Source of the DNA: Opitutales bacterium
Lineage (GTDB): Bacteria; Verrucomicrobiota; Verrucomicrobiia; Opitutales; UBA2987
Reading direction: 5' to 3'
Length of the DNA stretch: 13,528 nt
Assembly: GCA_021772555.1 (NCBI GenBank)
Contig: JAJFLT010000137.1
Span: forward strand, 1-13,528
The notes beneath the pieces were generated by a model that was not told where the DNA came from, searched no databases, and saw only the letters and a program-made list of their open reading frames with translations. Positions 1-7,163 of the stretch are shown here, one piece after another. The position numbers and the translations under genes were made by a program. Positions within the stretch are counted from its first letter, which is position 1. Each line of letters starts with the position of its first letter.

Positions 1-1516
1 CGGCGTTGTCGAGGACGATGTTAAAAATCGTTTGCAGCTGCTCGGCAGCCGCCAAATTGACCTCCTCGATCTGTTCGCCCAGAAAGGTGATTTCCGGCGG
101 CGTGTTAATGTAGGCTATGTATTCTGACCCGGAAACGCTGACATCTTCTTCCCAATGAAAGCGAAATGTATGGCCGGTCACAGGTTGAGCCTCTACCACC
201 AACCCCTCCGAACTGGTATCCAGGGTTTGCAACGCTTTATTTTTATGCGTCAGGGTTCCGTCAGCATTTACCTCGAATTGGCGTGTCTCGCCAAATAGAT
301 ATCCCTGGCTTACGACTTTGAGGTTATATGAGCCTGGCCGGACTCGAATTCTGTCAAAGCTGATGATGCCGCTCCCAAGAATGCTTTGGCTGAATAGGTA
401 ACCCTGCGCGGAGATAATCACGGTGGCTTCGACCCCATCCGGCATTCCGGTGATGGCAACTTCGATTGTGGTCGATACTTCCTGACTGAGAGTTAAACCG
501 ATATCGCCGTTGATGGTTTCTCCCGAGGGGGAGATTGATTTGTAATAGATACGATCGTCAAAAACGGCTCCTGTTGTTCCCGGTTGATAGGTAAACGAGC
601 CTTTGCCCGGGTCGAAACTCGTTACCTGTCCATTCGTCGGGGGGCTCATAAGTTGAAACTGCCATCCGTGCCGATTTTCATCGGGAATCGGAATATCCAT
701 GGTGAAAAAATCGGATTGACTGGCATCCACAGTAAAACTGGTAGGTAGTCCGGAGTTTTCGCCCGGTTGATTTAGTCGAACCGCGTTCAGACGGAAAAAC
801 GCTTGGGACGCAGCTTCATTTAGGTCATCCAATCTGAAACTGAACCACTCGCTGCTCTCTTCATCGATGATATCGGTCAAAAGCAGGCCGTCAGTCGACC
901 AGATTCCTGAATTGAGGTCTGAGCACCATTCGGGAGTGAGAACAACATCCGGCATGTTCTTTCGCTTTAGAAAGCGGAAGCGAACTTGGTCACTCGAATT
1001 TTCCCGATCGAGGTGAACGGGCGATTCCGATTCGCCAATCTCGGGATTGGTGCCGTGAATGTACTCCCAAAAATTGGATACTTTGTCTTCATCGGGGTCC
1101 CCATCCGATTGTTGCCAGGCTGTTTCAGTCAAATTGGTCGACAACCATGTATCAAAGGCAGTGACTACCATTATCTCGATTTGGTGAGTATGTGTTTGTC
1201 CTGCCACAGTGCATTGGACAATGAGGTAATTCGCTCCTCGATCGTTACTCCTGGGTGTACCGCTGATGCTGAGCGAACCGTGTCCAAGGTCGACCGCTGC
1301 GAGCCATCCAGGTGCACTTACAACCTTAAGGTCGCACAGTTCGGGATTGGCTTCCGGAAACTCCACTTGCTCCGCGAATGGTAGATTTTCCGTGGCTTCG
1401 AGAACAAGGTCGGTGGCATGAACAGGTATCACTGCGAATCCAAGAAATACTCCGAAAAGAATTGCGGCAACTATACCAATCCATCTTTCCCAAACTCTGA
1501 GGTCCGGTTTCTGCAT
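1..1516 (-). CDS. Secreted multidomain protein with Ig-like segment and Asp-rich Ca-binding-like motif (partial, 3' end off the left edge)
   Basis: The minus-strand frame stays open from an ATG at 1516 to the left edge, giving 505 residues without a stop. An in-frame TAA lies 18 nt upstream and there is no other start, so the N-terminus is secure; no SD is present. Residues 1-34 form a signal peptide: charged N-region, hydrophobic core about 13-31, likely cleavage after VHA. Residues about 40-118 resemble a putative Ig/cadherin-like repeat. Residues 138-157 carry an Asp-rich motif (DGDPDEDKV, then NFWEYIHGTNP) typical of exported verrucomicrobial proteins and similar to thrombospondin type-3 calcium loops. 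Residues about 270-360 look like another beta-sandwich (TNGQVTSFDPGKGSFTYQPG). The last 40 residues before the edge (INTPPEITFLGEQIEEVNLAA) are less beta-like. The catalytic or binding module, if any, lies outside the window. Cell-surface or secreted role is inferred; ligand unknown. Confidence 0.85.
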   Translation of the reverse strand, partial: MQKPDLRVWERWIGIVAAILFGVFLGFAVIPVHATDLVLEATENLPFAEQVEFPEANPELCDLKVVSAPGWLAAVDLGHGSLSISGTPRSNDRGANYLIVQCTVAGQTHTHQIEIMVVTAFDTWLSTNLTETAWQQSDGDPDEDKVSNFWEYIHGTNPEIGESESPVHLDRENSSDQVRFRFLKRKNMPDVVLTPEWCSDLNSGIWSTDGLLLTDIIDEESSEWFSFRLDDLNEAASQAFFRLNAVRLNQPGENSGLPTSFTVDASQSDFFTMDIPIPDENRHGWQFQLMSPPTNGQVTSFDPGKGSFTYQPGTTGAVFDDRIYYKSISPSGETINGDIGLTLSQEVSTTIEVAITGMPDGVEATVIISAQGYLFSQSILGSGIISFDRIRVRPGSYNLKVVSQGYLFGETRQFEVNADGTLTHKNKALQTLDTSSEGLVVEAQPVTGHTFRFHWEEDVSVSGSEYIAYINTPPEITFLGEQIEEVNLAAAEQLQTIFNIVLDNA

Positions 1517-1639
1517 GTCGATGCGGTGATATTATCGTTCCAGATCATTAAAGCAAAATACCCTGTAGGTTAAGGCATGCCATGCATGCTGAAAAACCAG
1601 CACCAATATTATTCAGTAAGCCGATTTGTTATATCACAC

Positions 1640-1667
1640 ATTATAATCTTACAATCGATATTATCAA
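1640..1667 (-). promoter_or_regulatory. Candidate sigma70-type promoter for the secreted-protein gene
   Basis: Read on the minus strand, TTGATA (1662-1667) and a perfect TATAAT (1640-1645) are separated by 16 bp. Transcription would start near 1633 and leave a leader of about 115 nt before the ATG at 1516. The leader contains a small hairpin (TGCTG/CAGCA arms at 1587-1602) and two overlapping GCATGC palindromes (1576-1589). The region is AT-rich, so a chance match is possible. Confidence 0.5.
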
Positions 1668-1779
1668 GAGAGTGGATTGTTTTTATTCGGAAATTGCTTT
1701 CAAGCATAAAATTCCCAGCAGTTTTCCGCAGTATACAGTTGAACCTAATAACTAGCGAAATAGGGAATTATCGATTCGC

Positions 1780-2733
1780 TTAGACCAGTTTATTGACCGC
1801 GTTGGGTGGGGTTTCTCCCTTTAAAACAGAAGCCACGTTTTCGGCACAAACCATCAGGGCTTCGAGACGGCTTTCGGTGGCGCTTCCGCCGAGATGGGGG
1901 AGGAGAACGACGTTTTCCCTGCCAAACAATCCGGGGTGAATGGTGGGCTCATTCTCAAAAACATCCAGTCCCGCGCCTGCCATGTGGCCACTATCGAGCG
2001 CTTTCACTAATGCCTCCTCGTCCACCACGGGGCCTCGTCCGGCGTTGATGAGAAAGGCATCTCGCTTCATTAAATTCAGTCGGTCGGCGTTGATTAAATG
2101 GTGCGTTTTCGGCGTCAATGGCGTGTGCAGCGAGACAAAATCGGCTTCCGCCAACAGGTCTTCTAGATTTCGGCTTTCGCTGTCGTCGGTGGTTTTCTGC
2201 CGGTGATGAATAACCTTCATGCCGAAAGCCCGTGCCCTTTTGGCCACGGCCTGGCCGATTTTTCCGTAGCCGATCAAGCCCAGGGTTTTGCCCGACAGGA
2301 GAACCCCGTTCCAGCGGCCGTGTTGGGTGCGTTTCCATTGGTCTGCCCGTACGAATCGCTCGGCTTCGCCCAATCTTCGGGCCAGGCTGATGATCAGCCC
2401 CAGGGCGCAATCAGCGGTGGGATCGACGAGGGGTTCGTGCGCGTTGGTGGCCCAAACGCCGCGTGAGGCCATCAAATCCAACGCCAGGTTATCGGTGCCT
2501 ATGGCGACATTGGCCGCGATTTTCAGTCGAGGGGTCAGATCGAGTAGCTCGGCGTCGATGCGCAATTCGCTCTGGCTGATAACTCCCACGCAGTCGGCGA
2601 TTTTCTCCAGTGCCTCTTCCCGGGCCATTTGAAACCCGCCGCCGGGACCGGGCACGATTTCCGCCAACCCTTGCAGCGGGGCCACGCCCTCGTCCGAGGG
2701 CAGAAATGTCGTCAATACTTTGGGCAGGCTCAT
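1780..2733 (-). CDS. D-isomer-specific 2-hydroxyacid dehydrogenase (glyoxylate/hydroxypyruvate-reductase-like)
   Basis: 317 residues, normal for the family. These enzymes reduce 2-oxo acids to D-2-hydroxyacids, or the reverse, with NAD(P)H in the cytoplasm. The dinucleotide-binding loop is GLIGYGKIG at residues 152-160. The catalytic set is visible: Arg233 in NAGRGPVVDEEAL, Glu262 in DVFENEP and His280 in LLPHLGGSATES. The strand after the glycine loop ends HHRQK, with no acidic residue at its tip, which hints at NADP preference but does not prove it. It is the last gene of a minus-strand block and starts 21 nt after the aldehyde dehydrogenase stop. The leader has no SD. In this context it probably handles glyoxylate, hydroxypyruvate or another 2-oxo acid made during sugar-acid breakdown. 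The exact substrate cannot be read from the sequence. Confidence 0.88.
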   Translation of the reverse strand: MSLPKVLTTFLPSDEGVAPLQGLAEIVPGPGGGFQMAREEALEKIADCVGVISQSELRIDAELLDLTPRLKIAANVAIGTDNLALDLMASRGVWATNAHEPLVDPTADCALGLIISLARRLGEAERFVRADQWKRTQHGRWNGVLLSGKTLGLIGYGKIGQAVAKRARAFGMKVIHHRQKTTDDSESRNLEDLLAEADFVSLHTPLTPKTHHLINADRLNLMKRDAFLINAGRGPVVDEEALVKALDSGHMAGAGLDVFENEPTIHPGLFGRENVVLLPHLGGSATESRLEALMVCAENVASVLKGETPPNAVNKLV

Positions 2734-2754
2734 ATAGGAGATAAGATTGTTAAA

Positions 2755-4344
2755 TCAATGTACGGCAACGTCTTCCCGTGTCCATTGGCCATCGACGGAA
2801 CGCCAGGTTTGTCCGGTGGGGTTGGCGTTTTGGAGTTCCGTCGGGAGGCGGTTTGGCCGCACATTGTCGTAGCAATGGAGGGCTGCGAAACGAATGAGCG
2901 AGGCGGGAATGCCGACCGCTGTAAAGCCGGGATGCCCCGTTGCCGGATAAGGTCCGCCGTGGTTCATGGCCGGTGAGACGAGGACGCCGGTGGGCATTTT
3001 GTCGTTTAATAAACGACCCACTTTCCCTCTCAAAACCGGTTCGATTTCGTCATAAAGGTTGTCGTCATTTCCACTCGAGTGACTGTAAACGCAGCCGGTT
3101 AAATTACCTTCTAAATGATCCAGGATTTCGGTCAATTGTCCCTTATCCCGTGCTGTTACAATCAAGCTGGCGTTGCCGAAAGCTTCTTCCTGAAGGCCGA
3201 TCGGGTTGGCCAGAAATTGATCTCCTCCCACTTTAAGCAAGGTGTTTTGCACGCTACAGCGGGCTTCACCGGCGGAATTTCCCCCTGCCAAAACTTCGGC
3301 TCCCGCTTCCTTTATTGCATTGATTCCGGCTAATAGGGATTTTTCCACTCCGCTGCCTAGCAGCGTGCCTGCTGGAGCACCTGAAAAACGTTTTTTAATA
3401 TCTTCCACAAAGGCGTTCGTTTGTTCGCTTTCTAGTAAAAGGACAAGCCCCGGATTGGTGCAAAACTGTCCGGTTCCCATGAGAACGGAACCCACAAATT
3501 CTTCCGCCAGGGCAGCGGCCCGCTCCTCCAGGATACCCGGCAAAATAACCACCGGGTTGATGCTGCTCAGTTCCAGGTAAATGGGTTTACCGGCCTTGTC
3601 CGCCGCTTCCTTGAGGGCGAGACCGGCATGCCGCGAACCGGTGTAGCCGGTGGCCCCGATGAGCGGATGCGAGACCAGGCGCGCGCCATCGGCATGGCTG
3701 GTGCGGTAGAGCAATTGCACCATGGCCGGGGGCAAGCCCGTTTCCCCGGCAGCTCGCAGCGCTTCTTCGGCAAAGAGCCGGGTGGTTCCGGGGTGGGAGG
3801 TATTGGCCTTGGCGATGACCGGGTTTCCGGCCGCGATAGCGGCGGCGAAGTCACCTCCGGCGGCGCTGTTGAAAGCAAAAGGAAAGTTGTTGGGACCGAA
3901 AACGCAGACCGGCCCGATGGGTTTGTAACAGGAGCGCACGTTGTTGGCGGCATCGATCACCGGCTGACACCAGGAACGCTCACGGGCCGCCGCAGCCGCC
4001 AGTCGAAGCTGGTTGATGGTGCGGGGTAGCTCCACCGAGTTGAGGCGAGGCTCCGAGGGCAGGGCGGATTCCCGGTTGGCCCATTGCACGAACTCTTCCC
4101 GCCGGGCCTCTACACGGTCGGCCAATTTTTCCAAAAAGGCGGCGATATTTTCCGGCGACACCTGACGCAGATGCTGGTAAGCTTCAGCGGCGGCCTCAAT
4201 CGCCTCCTCGATTTCAGGCCAGGGGCTGACCGGATAATTTTCCGGCAACGCTTCCCCGGTTTGTGGATTGGCCGATTGAAAGAATTCTATCCCGGTTGAG
4301 GGTCGCCATTTTCCGGCGATTAATACAGATTGTGAGTTATTCAT
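2755..4344 (-). CDS. Aldehyde dehydrogenase, alpha-ketoglutaric semialdehyde (2,5-dioxovalerate) dehydrogenase type
   Basis: 529 residues, the length usual for this ALDH branch. Family reaction: 2,5-dioxopentanoate + NAD(P)+ to 2-oxoglutarate, the last step of non-phosphorylating pentonate and hexarate pathways. Visible ALDH residues: oxyanion Asn153 in FGPNNFPFAF, Lys179 in IAKANTSHPGT, general base Glu258 in YLELSSINPV and nucleophile Cys295 in GTGQFCTNPGL. The combination ELxSINP (instead of the usual ELGGK) with GQFCTNPG is characteristic of the ketoglutaric-semialdehyde branch and is the reason for the specific call. Start ATG at 4344 follows an AT-rich leader without SD, 26 nt after the preceding gene. 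Neighbours are a sugar-acid dehydratase-type enzyme upstream and a 2-hydroxyacid dehydrogenase downstream, which fits a catabolic operon. The alternative is another semialdehyde dehydrogenase of the same branch. Confidence 0.88.
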   Translation of the reverse strand: MNNSQSVLIAGKWRPSTGIEFFQSANPQTGEALPENYPVSPWPEIEEAIEAAAEAYQHLRQVSPENIAAFLEKLADRVEARREEFVQWANRESALPSEPRLNSVELPRTINQLRLAAAAARERSWCQPVIDAANNVRSCYKPIGPVCVFGPNNFPFAFNSAAGGDFAAAIAAGNPVIAKANTSHPGTTRLFAEEALRAAGETGLPPAMVQLLYRTSHADGARLVSHPLIGATGYTGSRHAGLALKEAADKAGKPIYLELSSINPVVILPGILEERAAALAEEFVGSVLMGTGQFCTNPGLVLLLESEQTNAFVEDIKKRFSGAPAGTLLGSGVEKSLLAGINAIKEAGAEVLAGGNSAGEARCSVQNTLLKVGGDQFLANPIGLQEEAFGNASLIVTARDKGQLTEILDHLEGNLTGCVYSHSSGNDDNLYDEIEPVLRGKVGRLLNDKMPTGVLVSPAMNHGGPYPATGHPGFTAVGIPASLIRFAALHCYDNVRPNRLPTELQNANPTGQTWRSVDGQWTREDVAVH

Positions 4345-4370
4345 AATTTATTGATTTTATAAACTGGCTG

Positions 4371-5294
4371 CTAAATTTGTGGGACACCTAAATCATCGGA
4401 ACCGATTGGTGATATTTGCGCTTCCGGATATTCCCGCTGAATGAGATCGAAAATGAGCTTGGTGCGTCTAACCCGCTCACGGCTCAGGGCCAGAACGGTG
4501 GACTCCATGTGGTAGCCCGAGGGGTAAATGTCGGGAGAATTGCGAAGACCGGCCTTGACATAAATGGGCGACGCATAACGGATCAAATCAGGCGTTTCAT
4601 GGTGGCGCACAAATCCACCCAAACCATCCGGGGCTTCGATATAAATATCGAGGGGAGCCTTGCAAACCTGCCGGATGGCGCTCACCTGTGCCACCGTCAA
4701 ATCGGTCGCGATGTTGATGGTATTGGCTCCGGTTTGTTCCAGCAGGCGAACCGATGCGGGGTTGGCCGGGGCCATCAGGGCGGAAGATTTGATGACCAGA
4801 TCCGCCGGTAATTTGCCTTCCACACGCAATTCGGAGACCACCTGGATCAAACCCCAATCGGAGAGGAGGACGCTGCGGATGCCCAGATCGGCAGCCCGAT
4901 AAATATCATCCAGACAGTAACGCAATTGCGCTGCGCCACGGATCTGCCATTGGATGGCCTTGCCCGCCGGGGCCGCCCATTGGCCCCCGATATCGAAATT
5001 GGCCCGCGGGGTGACAAACAGGTTGATCTCGACCTTTCGGTCCGCGCCGATGCGGCACATTTCGGAAATATCGTCATCGGAAAGCATCTGGATACCGCTT
5101 CCCTGGCTGAACCGGTGGAGCGGGCAACCGAGGCGGTCGCCTTCCTCGAAAGCCGCGCGTAGTGCTTTGGGCCCTTCCGTGCTGGGAATCTCAATACGGT
5201 ACTGGCCGCCGTCGGGAAACCGCTCAGGAGAGATTTTTTGGTCATCCTCTGAAGGCAATCCCAAGTGTTCGAGGGAGTCAGTGGATTTTTTCAT
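4371..5294 (-). CDS. Unrecognised TIM-barrel-like protein in the sugar-acid operon (faint peptidase U32-like pattern)
   Basis: 307 residues from the ATG at 5294. The frame is open to a TTG at 5342, but that extension would cover a CAGAT repeat and has no SD, so the ATG is preferred. No signal peptide. Regular short beta strands alternate with helices (IEIP 34-37, EINLFVTP 89-96, SVLLSD 141-146, LVIKSS 166-171, TINIATD 192-198, LDIYIEAP 215-222, IYVKAGL 244-250), as in a (beta/alpha)8 barrel. The stretch GANTINIATDLTVAQVSAIR with LDIYIEAPDGLGGFVR loosely recalls the U32 peptidase/hydroxylase barrel, but I cannot confirm membership and would not call it a protease. Candidate functional residues: Lys169, Asp198, Glu220, Lys247. 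It lies between a dehydratase and the semialdehyde dehydrogenase, so a role in converting the 2-keto-3-deoxy acid intermediate is a reasonable hypothesis only. Confidence 0.7.
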   Translation of the reverse strand: MKKSTDSLEHLGLPSEDDQKISPERFPDGGQYRIEIPSTEGPKALRAAFEEGDRLGCPLHRFSQGSGIQMLSDDDISEMCRIGADRKVEINLFVTPRANFDIGGQWAAPAGKAIQWQIRGAAQLRYCLDDIYRAADLGIRSVLLSDWGLIQVVSELRVEGKLPADLVIKSSALMAPANPASVRLLEQTGANTINIATDLTVAQVSAIRQVCKAPLDIYIEAPDGLGGFVRHHETPDLIRYASPIYVKAGLRNSPDIYPSGYHMESTVLALSRERVRRTKLIFDLIQREYPEAQISPIGSDDLGVPQI

Positions 5295-5347
5295 GAAATT
5301 AATAAGATGTAGAAAAAGAGTATGCCTTTGCAGCGAATTCAAGAAAG

Positions 5348-5380
5348 TTATCTGTGCCTATCTGCGTAATCTGTGGTTAA
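5348..5380. repeat. Short degenerate tandem repeat of ATCTG(T/C)G units
   Basis: Three copies of ATCTG[T/C]G start at 5350, 5360 and 5369 on the plus strand; on the minus strand this is the pattern CCACAGATTACGCAGATAGG. It sits in the 97-nt gap between the dehydratase stop (5392) and the next start (5294). Similar CACAGATTA-type arrays occur between genes in many environmental bacteria, from memory; the function is unknown. Its presence supports the downstream ATG over the TTG at 5342 for the following gene. Confidence 0.5.
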
Positions 5381-5391
5381 GAATTGGAGTC

Positions 5392-6567
5392 TCAATCTTC
5401 TCCACCATCGCGCAAATTCCAATCGGGATTGGCAAACATATTCAAGCCCCGATCTTGTATAACCCCATCGATGACCGGGGCTGCATTTTCCCGCAGAAAA
5501 TCGATGTCAACTTCGACTCCCCAACCGGGACCTTCCGGCAGCGAAAAATGCCCGTCGATCACTTCCGGATATGGATGACCGGCATTTTTAACGTATTCGT
5601 CTGCAAAATCGTTGAAATGCTCCAACACCTTGCCATTGCGAAGGGTTGCCATGAGGTGGATGGCGGCCGTCGTTGAAATGATTCCGCCGACATTGTGGGG
5701 CGCCACCATAACATTGTAAGTCTCCGCCGTGGAGGCGATTTTTTTCACCTCCAGAAGGCCGCCGCAGTGGTTGATGTCCGGTTGGATGATGTCCACACAG
5801 CGGAGCGGGAAGAGGTCGCGGTATTGGCTGGCGGTATAGAGGCGTTCTCCTGTGGCGATGGGCAGATGAGTGTGCTGCGAAACCTTGATCATGGCCCCCA
5901 GGTCTTCCGGGCGGCAGGGTTCCTCAATCCAGGCGGGGTTGATTTTTTCCACCGCTTTGGCGATTTCGATAGCTTGGTGGGGGGCGAAACGCCCGTGCAT
6001 TTCCAGGTAGATTTGCAGTTTTTTACCTGTCACGGAATGGACCGCTTCAATGAGGTCGATTGAGCGGTGAAACTCTTCCCGGCTCAGTTCCAGGTCACCG
6101 CTCCCGAAAGGGTCAAACTTCAACCCGAGATACCCCTTTGCAACGACCTTTTCGGCTGCATTAGCAAAGGCTTCCGGAGTGCGTTCGACCGTATACCAGC
6201 CGTTGGCATAAGAGGGGATGCGGTCCCGTAACTTGCCTCCGATCAATTTATAAACGGGCTGATTGACTAGTTTACCGATGCAGTCCCAGCAGGCCATCTC
6301 GACCAGGGCAAGGCCGCTCATGGCCACTTCGCCGGGAACTCCCAGATCGAGGAGGGTAAATCGCCGGTAGAGATCCTCGATGTCAAATACATCGTGATCC
6401 ACGATATAGCGCCGAACGTCTTTTACATATTCGGTCACGGTATGGGTCTTGCCGTGAACGCGGGCTTCACCCCAACCATAGGTGCCGTCCGCCAGTTCCA
6501 GCCGCAAATAAGTCAGGTTTCGCCAGGGTGTGCCGAGGACGAATACCTCATAATTCTTGATTTTCAT
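5392..6567 (-). CDS. Mandelate racemase/muconate lactonizing enzyme family protein, probable sugar-acid dehydratase
   Basis: 391 residues from ATG 6567. The frame extends upstream to 6681, but that would overlap the VOC gene and add an unrelated N-terminus, and MKIKNYEVFVLGTPW is a normal family start. Enolase-superfamily enzymes abstract the proton alpha to a carboxylate using Mg2+. Metal ligands read as Glu189 (LEMHGRF), Glu215 (WIEEP) and Glu241 (TGERLY), 26 residues apart as in mandelate racemase. Asp264 (QPDINHCGG) and His291 (VAPHNVGG) form the Asp-His acid/base dyad, also at the mandelate-racemase spacing. Lys150 in LKFDPFG replaces the usual KxK with KxD, as seen in some sugar-acid dehydratases. 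Glu316 (LEHFN) completes the pocket. It probably dehydrates an aldonate or aldarate to the 2-keto-3-deoxy acid; substrate not determinable. No SD; 22 nt after the VOC gene. Confidence 0.87.
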   Translation of the reverse strand: MKIKNYEVFVLGTPWRNLTYLRLELADGTYGWGEARVHGKTHTVTEYVKDVRRYIVDHDVFDIEDLYRRFTLLDLGVPGEVAMSGLALVEMACWDCIGKLVNQPVYKLIGGKLRDRIPSYANGWYTVERTPEAFANAAEKVVAKGYLGLKFDPFGSGDLELSREEFHRSIDLIEAVHSVTGKKLQIYLEMHGRFAPHQAIEIAKAVEKINPAWIEEPCRPEDLGAMIKVSQHTHLPIATGERLYTASQYRDLFPLRCVDIIQPDINHCGGLLEVKKIASTAETYNVMVAPHNVGGIISTTAAIHLMATLRNGKVLEHFNDFADEYVKNAGHPYPEVIDGHFSLPEGPGWGVEVDIDFLRENAAPVIDGVIQDRGLNMFANPDWNLRDGGED

Positions 6568-6589
6568 TCTAACTGTTCGGATTACCGAC

Positions 6590-6970
6590 TTATTCTCTTT
6601 CCAGAAGCTCGATCTCGTAACCATCGGGATCGTCCACGAAGGCCATTTTGCGGCCCGAGACGAATTTTTCCCGCCATCCATCCGGCCAGATTTCGAGACC
6701 GTTCTTCTCCAGGCGGTCGCAATAGGCGATCAAGTCCGGCACCCCTAAGGCAAAATGCATGAGGTCCTCGGGCACCTTGACATCGTAATCGGGCGAATAA
6801 GTCAGCTCAAGAGTGTGAGCGTTGCCCGGCAGTTCGAGGTGGACGATTTCGTTGCCGGCCGGAGATTTGTCATTCCGGCTGAGGACCCGAAAATCGAAGT
6901 TGTCGCAATAATAACGAATGGAGCGCTCCAGGTCGTTGACACGAATACGAGTATGCAAAAAAACAGTCAT
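6590..6970 (-). CDS. VOC-superfamily, lactoylglutathione lyase (glyoxalase I)-like protein
   Basis: 126 residues, slightly shorter than typical GloA. The two beta-alpha-beta-beta-beta modules of the vicinal oxygen chelate fold are recognisable (HTRIRVNDLERSIRYY near the N-terminus; MHFALGVPDL and FVDDPDGYEIELLE in the second half). All four metal ligands expected from Escherichia coli GloA are present: His6, Glu55, His72 and Glu121, which matches GloA positions 5, 56, 74 and 122. Glyoxalase I joins methylglyoxal and glutathione into S-lactoylglutathione. In a sugar-acid operon it may instead act as an epimerase or isomerase, or detoxify 2-oxoaldehydes. It is the first gene of the minus-strand block. 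The leader is AT-rich (TTAATAAATT before ATG) with no SD. Confidence 0.82.
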   Translation of the reverse strand: MTVFLHTRIRVNDLERSIRYYCDNFDFRVLSRNDKSPAGNEIVHLELPGNAHTLELTYSPDYDVKVPEDLMHFALGVPDLIAYCDRLEKNGLEIWPDGWREKFVSGRKMAFVDDPDGYEIELLERE

Positions 6971-7105
6971 AATTTATTAATAATGGTTAATATAGATAAG
7001 AATTCCAAATAAAACGACCTGTGTATGTATCTCTAAAATTACCAGAAATCAATCAATGAAAATATGATTGTTGGTAGGCGGAGATTTTCACTTTCTCCCT
7101 GTAGT

Positions 7106-7134
7106 TTGACTTATTCATCAGCCTGTGATAGATT
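7106..7134 (+). promoter_or_regulatory. Candidate sigma70-type promoter of the redox cluster
   Basis: TTGACT (7106-7111) and TAGATT (7129-7134) are separated by exactly 17 bp, ahead of the SD at 7146-7154. The predicted start site is near 7141, so the leader would be only about 20 nt and holds little beyond the SD. It lies in a 193-bp divergent intergenic region; I found no convincing counterpart facing the glyoxalase gene. Confidence 0.55.
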
Positions 7135-7145
7135 AGTTATCACCA

Positions 7146-7154
7146 AGGAGGAGG
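7146..7154 (+). promoter_or_regulatory. Strong Shine-Dalgarno site that fixes a TTG start
   Basis: AGGAGGAGG ends 9 nt before the TTG at 7164. The first in-frame ATG downstream (7264) falls inside the FAD-binding glycine loop and would destroy the fold, so the TTG is the start. Confidence 0.75.
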
Positions 7155-7163
7155 TTTAAGGTT

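Noticed and set aside
986..1384. 132-codon plus-strand open frame
   Set aside because: It is antisense to the well-supported secreted-protein frame and shows no family features.
1577..1783. 68-codon plus-strand open frame
   Set aside because: It is AT-rich, lacks an SD or any motif, overlaps the end of the hydroxyacid dehydrogenase, and covers the better-supported minus-strand promoter.
5295..5342. TTG-initiated extension of the unknown barrel protein
   Set aside because: No SD is present, and the extra residues have no domain character and abut the CAGAT repeat; the ATG at 5294 is preferred.
4954..5676. 240-codon plus-strand open frame
   Set aside because: It is antisense to two recognised genes and an intergenic repeat, and its translation has no domain pattern.
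6568..6681. N-terminal extension of the dehydratase frame
   Set aside because: It would overlap the VOC gene and add residues unlike the family; the ATG at 6567 gives the normal length.
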